A stretch of DNA of 5,296 nt from an uncultured Chthoniobacterales bacterium (GTDB lineage: Bacteria; Verrucomicrobiota; Verrucomicrobiia; Chthoniobacterales; CAKUMP01), in contig CAKUMP010000180.1 in the NCBI GenBank assembly GCA_934667795.1, forward strand, positions 1 through 5,296, given 5' to 3'. How positions within the stretch are numbered: the stretch's first letter is position 1; every line of letters starts with the position of its first letter. The position numbers and the translations under genes are program-made. This document shows, piece after piece, positions 1 to 5,296 of this stretch. The notes below the pieces were generated by a model. That model was not told the origin of the DNA. It saw only the letters and a program-made list of their open reading frames with translations, and did not search any database.

Positions 1-1
1 A

Positions 2-754
2 CAATGGCAGGACAGCGGCAAGGAATGGGAGGAATTTGTAACCGATGCCGGAACGGAAATGCTGCGCGATCTTTACAATGCGGTCAAGGAAGGGATGGGT
101 GACAAGCCAATGCCGGAAATTGGCCTTTATGGTGCTTACGCAGCACAGGCACACCCTACCGACGGGCTGTTTCAATGGTCTAAAATCTATCCTGATTACA
201 TTACCATTTCCATGCCCAGTCTTTATGTACAAGGCCGTGTGGCAGATGTTTCTTCCCGTATCAAAAACGACTATCCACTCGTACAGGAAAATATCATCCC
301 CTGGTTGACTGCAGCAACTTATGGTGCGGTCGCACCTGCTTCTATCGAAAGCATGATTCTCGAAACCCTCCTGAATGGCGCTCAGGGCGTGACTTATTAT
401 CAATATGCCGATTTCGATCCTCTGCATTTGTATTACCAGACTCGCGCACTGGCCACTTTAGGAAAATTTCCTGACCTGCTCCAGACTGGTGCTCCCAAAG
501 ACGCGTCATGGAAAGGCGATAATCCAGCTCTTACTTACACATGCTTCGCTTCCGATTCCGAAGCACTTATCCTGATCGGGAACTATTCCCGCACCAGCGA
601 TAACCAAACGGCAATCCCATCCATTTTCTCCGATGCAACCACCACGGAAATCAAGGAAGGAAATATTCTATCCTCCCCCACAGCTAACGATGCAAAAATA
701 GAAGTGCCTCCCGGCGAATTTATCCTCTTGCACCAGAAACGCTCCGATTCATGA
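2..754 (+). CDS. Glycoside-hydrolase-like TIM-barrel protein, C-terminal part (5' end outside window)
   Basis: The frame is open from the left edge (first full codon CAA at 2) to TGA at 752-754, giving 250 residues of a longer protein; the Met at 59 is probably internal. The first ~155 residues look like the last strands and helices of a TIM barrel: strand-like segments PEIGLYGAY, DYITISMPSLYV, IIPWLTAATYG and GAQGVTYYQYADFD alternate with helices, one being ASIESMILETLLNGAQG. The last ~80 residues look like a small beta-sandwich (EALILIGNYSR, ending KIEVPPGEFILLHQ), an arrangement common after the barrel in clan GH-A-like glycosidases. I cannot name a GH family, and catalytic acids cannot be assigned without the N-terminal half; signal peptide status is unknown for the same reason. 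The stop overlaps the next start as ATGA, implying coupled translation with the pseudopilin-like gene. A role on glycans is inferred from fold and context only. Confidence 0.72.
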   Translation, partial: QWQDSGKEWEEFVTDAGTEMLRDLYNAVKEGMGDKPMPEIGLYGAYAAQAHPTDGLFQWSKIYPDYITISMPSLYVQGRVADVSSRIKNDYPLVQENIIPWLTAATYGAVAPASIESMILETLLNGAQGVTYYQYADFDPLHLYYQTRALATLGKFPDLLQTGAPKDASWKGDNPALTYTCFASDSEALILIGNYSRTSDNQTAIPSIFSDATTTEIKEGNILSSPTANDAKIEVPPGEFILLHQKRSDS

Positions 755-1461
755 AAAATTGTTCCCCCCATTTCCGAAATTCCGCATTTACCTTGATTGA
801 ATTACTGGCGGTGATGGCCATCCTCATCATCCTGTCTATTCTTTCTTATTCCGGACTGCAATGGATGACCGCCCAGAGCCGCGCTACAAGCTGCATTAAC
901 AATCTGCGGCAGGTCTCTGGTTTAATGATCAACTACCTCGCGGATCATCGTCAGGTTTACCCCCTTTCGGTCTGGAAAGATACACCGGAAAGTTCTAACA
1001 AATTCTGGGCAGATGCGATTGTGAATCATTCCGGCGATCGCAAGAACCTGGAAGCATTTATTTGTCCTGGAGTGAAACGCTCTAACATTGCCCCGGACCT
1101 TCGCGATCTCAAGGGAGCAACTGCGTACGTGTCGTATGGGATCAATCGCTATGGCGTTTCTCCGACACAATCCGAAACCCCATGGCTCCATCCCGCCGTT
1201 CAAACCGTTATTGAGCATCCATCCAAATTACTCCTCCTGGTTGAAATGGAAGCAGCGAATCAACCCTGGGATGGCTGGTATTGGGCGCATTATTCTATTT
1301 ACGAAACAGAAAGTAATATAAAAAATATTACTGACCGTCACAAAACCATGAATGCACTCTTCTGTGATGGACATGTGGAAACCATCGATGTCGCAACTCT
1401 GATCGCACAACCCATTACTAATTACCCCTGGGGAACGTATAAATATACTTTATACCAGTAA
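751..1461 (+). CDS. Prepilin-type N-terminal cleavage/methylation protein with H-X9-DG-like C-terminus (pseudopilin-like)
   Basis: The 236-residue protein starts with a short leader ending in Ala12, followed by the class III signal FTLIELLAV: Phe13 would be residue +1 after prepilin peptidase cleavage and Glu17 the conserved +5 glutamate. A hydrophobic helix runs to about residue 35. The helix continues into RATSCINNLRQVSG, matching the conserved sC.NNLrQ segment of the PVC-type (DUF1559-like) pseudopilins. Further family hallmarks are FICPGVKR, the YGIN segment and a terminal RHKTMNALFCDGHVE block (His197, Asp206-Gly207). That block is one residue shorter than the usual H-X9-DG spacing. Such proteins occur in many copies in Lentisphaerae, Verrucomicrobia and Planctomycetes, often beside glycosidases and sulfatases; they are presumed cell-surface or secretion pseudopilins, but the individual role is unknown. 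The ATG overlaps the upstream stop by 4 nt, which fixes the start and suggests an operon. Confidence 0.9.
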   Translation: MKNCSPHFRNSAFTLIELLAVMAILIILSILSYSGLQWMTAQSRATSCINNLRQVSGLMINYLADHRQVYPLSVWKDTPESSNKFWADAIVNHSGDRKNLEAFICPGVKRSNIAPDLRDLKGATAYVSYGINRYGVSPTQSETPWLHPAVQTVIEHPSKLLLLVEMEAANQPWDGWYWAHYSIYETESNIKNITDRHKTMNALFCDGHVETIDVATLIAQPITNYPWGTYKYTLYQ

Positions 1462-1488
1462 TCTCCTCTCGCTTTCCTTTCACACTAT

Positions 1489-2361
1489 ATGAATCCCTTA
1501 TTGCTGCATATCAATTATTTTGAACAAGGCCAATCCCTGGAAGACGCTTGCCGCATAGCCACACAACTCGGCGCAGATGGAATCGAATTCCGAAAACATC
1601 CTAACCCCAAGTTGTTTCAAGGAAATGAAGAACAATATCTTGATGCTCTCTCTCGCGCTCTCGATGCTTTCCCACTAAATTCCGTCAGCTTCGGTACCCC
1701 GGGCGTCAATCTTATGCTCACCGATAAAAAAGCCAGAACCACTGAACTCGAAAAGGCAAAACATTTTTATCGAATCGCTTCAAAAAGGTTTCCGGTACAC
1801 TCGGTGAATTTGCAAACGGGGGTATTAATGAATCCCTCAGCGGCAGTCCCTGGAGCAGCTTATGCGTTACATGGTTCTGCATCAGCCTGGGACAAATTAT
1901 GGGATCAAGCAGCAGAAGGGCTTCGTGAACTTGGTGCGTTTGGAGAAGAGATCGGAATTCAATTTGCGCTGGAAACGCACCCCTGTTACCTCCATGACAC
2001 CCTGGAGTCCTGTCAACGGCTTATGGAAATGGTGAAGCATCCGGCGATAGGAATTCTTTGGGATCACACCAATTTGCTTCTTTTTCCGAACCCGCCGACT
2101 GTTGCAGAATCATTTGAAGCAATTCGTAACAGACTGGCTTCTGTGCATCTGAAAAATTTTGTCCTGCACCCCAAAGATGGATCATTTGTAGTGGGGGCAT
2201 TGAGTGATGGAATAGTAAACGTCCGTGAACAAATGCGCCTGTTAGCGAAACATTCCTACACGGGGCCGATTTGTCTGGAATCTCCACGTTCCGGCGATCG
2301 TGAATGGTTTGCGGCCGGTGACCTGGAATATTTGCGTCATCTGCAAACCTCCTGTTTTTAG
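1489..2361 (+). CDS. Sugar phosphate isomerase/epimerase family protein (xylose isomerase-like TIM barrel)
   Basis: This complete 290-residue protein has the size and motif order of the xylose isomerase-like/AP endonuclease 2 TIM-barrel family (PF01261). The first strand is LLLHINYF, followed by LGADGIEFRK (helix 1 to strand 2). The four positions expected to bind a divalent metal are visible: Glu162 in FALETHP, Asp192 in GILWDHTN, His220 in SVHLKNF and Glu264 in ICLESPRSGD. Their order and spacing resemble D-psicose/D-tagatose 3-epimerases and related isomerases. No signal peptide is seen, so it is probably cytoplasmic. It would interconvert a ketose/aldose or epimerise a sugar, but the substrate cannot be deduced; hydroxypyruvate isomerase-like or inosose-related activities are alternatives. 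It starts 27 bp after the pseudopilin-like gene. The sequence before ATG 1489 is pyrimidine-rich and has no AGGAGG-like site, so the start rests on where homology to strand 1 begins. Confidence 0.88.
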   Translation: MNPLLLHINYFEQGQSLEDACRIATQLGADGIEFRKHPNPKLFQGNEEQYLDALSRALDAFPLNSVSFGTPGVNLMLTDKKARTTELEKAKHFYRIASKRFPVHSVNLQTGVLMNPSAAVPGAAYALHGSASAWDKLWDQAAEGLRELGAFGEEIGIQFALETHPCYLHDTLESCQRLMEMVKHPAIGILWDHTNLLLFPNPPTVAESFEAIRNRLASVHLKNFVLHPKDGSFVVGALSDGIVNVREQMRLLAKHSYTGPICLESPRSGDREWFAAGDLEYLRHLQTSCF

Positions 2362-2412
2362 AATGTTCTTTTCATTGATTGATTTTTAATTTTCTTTAAC
2401 CATTCTGTTGAT

Positions 2413-4533
2413 ATGTCCCTTACCAAGCTTCCGTATGGAGAGCCACAACCTGCGCTTCCGATTCCGCATTTTCCCACACGTTTCCAGGCATTTATCTGGC
2501 GTAACTGGGGATTGCTTCCAATCGAAAAACTTGCACGTGTTTTACGCACCTCTGTGCAGTCAGTCCTGAGTTCGGCGCTGGAATTAGGTTTACCTGAATG
2601 GAAAAAAAATCCTCAGGAGCCCTGGCTGGAGCGAGGGTTTATCACAATCATCCGTGCTAACTGGCATCTCCTGCCCTATGAGCAGCTCCTGGAACTTCTC
2701 GGATGGGACGAACAAAAGCTCGCCACCTGCCTCAAGGAAGATGATTTTCTCTGGCATAAACTAGGAAATAAAAAACCTGTCTGCGATCCAATCATCTGGC
2801 ACCCGCTTTCTCCACAGGAACAGGAAGAAACAACGCATATTCGGACAAGTATCACTTGCCATTTTCCTGACATCCAGCAGGCACCTCCGGCAGCCCCATT
2901 CGACTTTCTGGGGACACATCCTCATTGCCCGTTAAGCAACGTAGATTCCGACTTTGATTTACGCCTCGCCTATTCTTTTTCTGCCCTCTATGGCGACCCA
3001 CTGCTGGATGCACCGGAATCTTTATATCCGGAAGAAGAATTAGCAGCAATGAAATCCTGGGGGATTAATGCGATCTGGTTCCAGGTCATTTTGTATCAAT
3101 TACACCCATGGAAATACGCATCGGAAATTTCGCATGGCTGGGAAACCCGAATGCAAAACCTCGCAGAACTTGCAAAACGCGCGCGCAGACACGGTATTTC
3201 GATTTATCTTTATCTCAACGAGCCACGCTGTCTTTCTACCGCATTATTTGAAAAATTCCCTGACTTTCGAGGGGTAGAATATCCCCGTGACAAGTACACC
3301 AATTTATGTACGACCCATCCTGAAGTGCGGGAATATCTGAAAGAAGCATCTGCGGAAGTCTTCCGAAAAATTCCTGAACTGGGTGGCTGTTTTCTGATCA
3401 CGATGTCCGAAAATCCTACGCACTGTCATTCTCATAAACGTGGCGAGGAATGTCCACGTTGCGCGACGCGAAAGCCGGAAGCAGTCATGACCGAAGTGGT
3501 GCATTGCCTGGAAGAAGGGATTCATGCGGGCAATCCGGCAGCACGCATTCTGGTGTATGCCTGGGCCTGGCATTATTATGATTGGGGATTACAAGCGGTA
3601 GAACTTTTACCGCCAGGCGTAGAACTTCTTTGTGTCAGCGAAATTGATCAGGATATCCAGATCGGCGGAATTCCTGAAAAAGTCTGGGAATATTCCATTT
3701 CTCAACCCGGGCCGGGCGAGTGGGCAAAAGCGATGTGGAGACAAGCCAAAAAGCAAAACCTCCCGACCCATGCCAAGATCCAGATCAACACCACCTGGGA
3801 ATGCGGTGCAGTTCCTTATATCCCTGCAGTCGATTTAGTCCACGAACATTTAACAAAATTAAAAAAAGAAGGAGTCGATGGCATCATGCTCGGATGGACC
3901 CTGGGGGGATATCTTGGAGGAAACCTGGGATTACTGGGAACGACGCCTCCCCAGTTGGCAGAGACACTTGCTGGAAAAAAACATGCTACGACTCTTCTGG
4001 AAGCATGGCAACATTTTTCTTCTGCTTTCCGCCAGTTTCCCTTCACGGTTGCAGCACTTTATCGCTCCCCGGTACAAACCGGAGCAGCTAACCTTTTATA
4101 TAAAACTCCTACAGAATGGGCATCCGCAATGGTCTGTTTCGCCTACGATGATCTCGACCGATGGCGCGGAAGTTATCCTGAAGAAATCTTCGAAAACCAA
4201 TTTCGCAACATGACTCAAAAATGGTACGAGGGCGTGAAATGTCTGGAATCCATTGGAGCTCCGGTTGCAGAGCAGCTCTCGGTTGCGCGTGCGCTGTATT
4301 GTCATTTCCAAAGCGTCACCTCACAGATTTCTTTTATTCGCAATCGAGATACGAAGAACACAGAATTGCTTCAAACATTGCTTGATACAGAAATCGATAC
4401 CGCAAAATCACTTTACCATTTGGTACAAAATGATTCCCGTATCGGTTACGAACCCAGCAATCATTATTTTTATACCGCAAACGACCTGATGGAAAAAGTC
4501 CTCTGCTGCGAATGGTTAAAGAAAATAAAATGA
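2413..4533 (+). CDS. Large glycosidase-like protein: duplicated NWxLLPxE helical module + TIM barrel (GH20/DUF4838-like) + helical C-terminus
   Basis: The protein has 706 residues and no signal peptide or membrane segment. Residues ~24-63 and ~75-118 are two related helical repeats: RNWGLLPIEKL (30-40) and ANWHLLPYEQL (82-92) align with a 52-residue offset, each followed by an HTH-like helix pair. Residues ~183-505 look like a TIM barrel: LRLAYSF, GINAIWFQVI, GISIYLYLNEPR, GGCFLITMSEN, ARILVYAWAW, GVELLCVSE, KIQINTTWECG and GIMLGWTLGG read as successive strands. Glu333 and Glu463 lie at strand ends and are candidate catalytic acids (inference). A cluster His337-Cys338-His339-x-His341 with CPRC (347-350) follows Glu333 and recalls the Cys-rich loop of DUF4838-type barrels. 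Residues ~520-706 are mainly helical, ending in a RIGYEPSNHYFY segment. An in-frame TGA at 2380-2382 limits upward extension; no clear Shine-Dalgarno precedes the ATG. I recognise the architecture as an uncharacterised glycosidase-like type; substrate and activity are unknown. Confidence 0.82.
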   Translation: MSLTKLPYGEPQPALPIPHFPTRFQAFIWRNWGLLPIEKLARVLRTSVQSVLSSALELGLPEWKKNPQEPWLERGFITIIRANWHLLPYEQLLELLGWDEQKLATCLKEDDFLWHKLGNKKPVCDPIIWHPLSPQEQEETTHIRTSITCHFPDIQQAPPAAPFDFLGTHPHCPLSNVDSDFDLRLAYSFSALYGDPLLDAPESLYPEEELAAMKSWGINAIWFQVILYQLHPWKYASEISHGWETRMQNLAELAKRARRHGISIYLYLNEPRCLSTALFEKFPDFRGVEYPRDKYTNLCTTHPEVREYLKEASAEVFRKIPELGGCFLITMSENPTHCHSHKRGEECPRCATRKPEAVMTEVVHCLEEGIHAGNPAARILVYAWAWHYYDWGLQAVELLPPGVELLCVSEIDQDIQIGGIPEKVWEYSISQPGPGEWAKAMWRQAKKQNLPTHAKIQINTTWECGAVPYIPAVDLVHEHLTKLKKEGVDGIMLGWTLGGYLGGNLGLLGTTPPQLAETLAGKKHATTLLEAWQHFSSAFRQFPFTVAALYRSPVQTGAANLLYKTPTEWASAMVCFAYDDLDRWRGSYPEEIFENQFRNMTQKWYEGVKCLESIGAPVAEQLSVARALYCHFQSVTSQISFIRNRDTKNTELLQTLLDTEIDTAKSLYHLVQNDSRIGYEPSNHYFYTANDLMEKVLCCEWLKKIK

Positions 4534-4535
4534 CC

Positions 4536-4634
4536 TATCTCACACGAAGGCATTTTAAAAATAGGGTAATGCGGAGAAGAGTAGGTAGTACACGCTGGAA
4601 GAAATATCTCACACGAAGCCTCAAAGACACGAAG
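4536..4634. repeat. Dispersed CACGAAG-type short repeats
   Basis: The 14-mer TATCTCACACGAAG occurs identically at 4536-4549 and 4605-4618 (69 bp apart). A third, partial copy, GACACGAAG, lies at 4626-4634, where the unit recurs with a short period (ACACGAAGCC, TCAAAGACACGAAGAAG). From general familiarity, CACGAAGGCACGAAGA-like intergenic repeats of about 11 bp recur in PVC bacteria and several other phyla; these look like eroded copies. Function is unknown. Confidence 0.6.
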
Positions 4635-4712
4635 AAGAATATCCAGGTTTTTATAAATTTCCTTTGCGTGAGCCCTATCTCAAAAGGGCGATATGTCGCA
4701 CTCATCCCGACT

Positions 4713-4733
4713 GGGGCGAACGCAATTCGCCCC
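4713..4733. repeat. Perfect 8-bp inverted repeat (REP-like hairpin)
   Basis: GGGGCGAA (4713-4720) and TTCGCCCC (4726-4733) are exact reverse complements around the 5-nt loop CGCAA. The arm continues to CCCCTAC on the right, giving the GTAGGGGCGAA-type end often seen in small intergenic palindromes of many bacterial phyla. There is no T-tract directly after it on either strand, so a factor-independent terminator is less likely than a REP/MITE-like element, although an RNA hairpin here could still protect the 3' ends of the convergent transcripts. Confidence 0.6.
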
Positions 4734-4775
4734 TACGTGGTCCGAATGGATTTCGCATTAAAACCCTTAAAACTC

Positions 4776-4841
4776 TTCTGTGTATTCTGTGGTTAAAAAA
4801 ACAGGCATTCTGTGGTTAAAAAACCGACATTCCGTGTATTC
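4776..4841. repeat. Tandem TTCTGTG(TATTCTGTG)GTTAAAAAA repeats
   Basis: ATTCTGTGGTTAAAAAA (17 nt) occurs identically at 4784-4800 and 4807-4823, a 23-bp period. TTCTGTGTATTC at 4776-4787 returns with one mismatch as TTCCGTGTATTC at 4830-4841, so the array is about two and a half units long. On the reverse strand it reads TTTTTTAACCACAGAAT, resembling the AACCACAGAGAACACAGAG-type repeat I know from intergenic regions of planctomycetes and other bacteria. The last unit covers two bases of the clpB stop codon. Confidence 0.65.
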
Positions 4842-4852
4842 ATTTACGGAAT
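4818..4852 (-). terminator. Possible terminator of clpB
   Basis: Read on the minus strand, ATTCCGT (4852-4846) pairs perfectly with ACGGAAT (4835-4829) around a 10-nt loop that contains the clpB stop codon. Five bases later comes a run of six T (4823-4818). The stem is short and A+T-rich, the spacer before the T-run is longer than in a classical intrinsic terminator, and the T-run belongs to the repeat array, so this is tentative. Confidence 0.3.
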
Positions 4853-5296
4853 TGTAATTTCCCGTCGCTTTCCAGGACTTCTATCGTATCCCCATCCGAA
4901 AATTTTCCTTCGAGCATTTCCAGACTTAATGGATCCAGCAAAAACCTTTGGATGGCGCGCTTCAATGGGCGTGCCCCATACACTGGATCATACCCTTCGT
5001 GCGAAATCAAATCTCGTGCGCCGTCAGAAATCACCAGTTTCATCCGTTTGCTTTCCAGACGTTTTTGCAGACGCGCCAATTGGGTATCCACAATGCGATG
5101 CAGTTCTTTATCGCTCAGGCGATGGAATACAATGACTTCATCCACACGGTTTAAAAATTCCGGTCGGAAGTGTTGACGCAGTGCATCCATCACTTTCCCC
5201 TCGCGCTGCTCTTCATTTTCTTCCTCCAGGATAAACTGACTTCCAATATTACTGGTCATAATAATGACCGTATTTCGGAAATCCACCGTTCTCCCC
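4840..5296 (-). CDS. clpB: ClpB disaggregase, C-terminal fragment (5' end outside window)
   Basis: The minus-strand frame enters at the right edge as GRTVDFRNTVIIMTSNIGSQ, exactly where ClpB reads GQGRTVDFRNT; the codon at 5286-5284 is GTG (Val) inside this conserved block, not a start. About 151 residues are visible, ending at TGA 4842-4840. They cover the end of the second AAA+ module: sensor 1 Asn in IIMTSN, the arginine finger in FRPEFLNRVDE, and sensor 2 Arg in GARPLKR within the D2-small domain (PF10431). ClpB is a cytoplasmic hexameric ATPase that, with DnaK/DnaJ/GrpE, extracts polypeptides from heat-induced aggregates by threading them through its pore. The coiled-coil middle domain and both Walker motifs lie outside the window. 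The tail GKLQFRK is normal for the family, so the 3' end appears intact. It converges on the carbohydrate cluster and is not part of it. ClpC/ClpA are less likely because of the GRTVDFRNT block and tail. Confidence 0.95.
   Translation of the reverse strand, partial: GRTVDFRNTVIIMTSNIGSQFILEEENEEQREGKVMDALRQHFRPEFLNRVDEVIVFHRLSDKELHRIVDTQLARLQKRLESKRMKLVISDGARDLISHEGYDPVYGARPLKRAIQRFLLDPLSLEMLEGKFSDGDTIEVLESDGKLQFRK

Larger units (their letters stand above)
4534..4839. other. 306-bp convergent intergenic region, repeat-rich, no credible gene
   Basis: This stretch separates the stop codon of the 706-residue gene from the stop codon of clpB. It holds three blocks of short repeats (4536-4634, the 4713-4733 hairpin, and 4776-4841). 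Two weaker hairpins lie between them: GCCCT/AGGGC at 4672-4689 with an 8-nt loop, and GCGA/TCGC at 4688-4699. An open frame across 4512-4796 has a low-complexity, repeat-derived translation with no recognisable domain and overlaps the previous gene, so it is not called. No promoter is expected here because both flanking genes end in it. Confidence 0.8.

Noticed and set aside
1034..1041. GCGATCGC, the HIP1 octamer of cyanobacteria
   Set aside because: There is a single exact copy (a partial GGCGATCG recurs at about 2293) in coding DNA; one copy in 5.3 kb does not indicate HIP1 enrichment and the gene content is not cyanobacterial.
2021..2549. Minus-strand open frames opposite the isomerase and the start of the 706-residue gene
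   Set aside because: They are antisense to genes with clear family motifs, and their translations are rich in Ser, Cys and Arg without domain signals.
3720..4213. Two longish plus-strand open frames in alternative frames (3720-4091 and 3878-4213)
   Set aside because: Both lie entirely inside the well-supported 706-residue gene, and their translations show no recognisable motifs.
4512..4796. 94-residue plus-strand open frame across the intergenic repeats
   Set aside because: It begins inside the end of the 706-residue gene, its translation is basic and repeat-derived, and it shows no domain or ribosome binding site.
4536..4823. CRISPR array
   Set aside because: Repeats are only 14-17 bp, of different types, and unevenly spaced (69 bp and 23 bp); there are no uniform spacers and no cas genes.
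4840..5286. Separate small ATPase gene starting at GTG 5286
   Set aside because: The frame continues upstream to the window edge through GRT, matching the conserved GRTVDFRN block of ClpB, so the GTG is an internal Val codon.

Overview
The window is a 5.3 kb piece of a bacterial chromosome. Four plus-strand genes form a carbohydrate-related cluster, and a convergent housekeeping gene (clpB) enters from the right edge. Base composition is moderate, close to half G+C. A prepilin-type protein with an H-X(8/9)-DG-like C-terminus sits beside glycosidase-like TIM barrels and a sugar isomerase/epimerase-like protein. That mix is typical of the Lentisphaerae/Verrucomicrobia/Planctomycetes (PVC) group, and I favour Lentisphaerae or a relative. 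This is inferred from gene content only; no rRNA or other phylogenetic marker is present apart from a fragment of ClpB.

Layout: positions 2-754 hold the C-terminal 250 residues of a glycoside-hydrolase-like protein whose start lies outside the window. Its stop overlaps by 4 nt (ATGA) the start of a pseudopilin-like gene (751-1461). After 27 bp comes a complete sugar phosphate isomerase/epimerase-family TIM barrel (1489-2361). After a further 51 bp comes a 706-residue protein (2413-4533) with two N-terminal NWxLLPxE helical repeats, a TIM barrel resembling GH20/DUF4838-type glycosidases, and a helical C-terminus. Same strand and tight spacing suggest one operon. A plausible joint role is breakdown or remodelling of a glycan followed by isomerisation of the released sugar, but no substrate can be read from the sequence.

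The 306-bp gap at 4534-4839 separates the two convergent transcription units and is made largely of short repeats: copies of a CACGAAG-type unit, a perfect 8-bp GGGGCGAA hairpin, and a tandem of TTCTGTGGTTAAAAAA units that runs into the clpB stop codon. A weak hairpin followed by a T-tract on the minus strand may terminate clpB. The clpB fragment (minus strand, 4840 to beyond 5296) is the well-conserved end of the second AAA+ module of the ClpB disaggregase.

The most unusual item is the 706-residue protein, which joins a duplicated HTH-like N-terminal module to a glycosidase-like barrel containing a Cys/His cluster. No CRISPR array, tRNA, rRNA, transposase or phage gene was seen.
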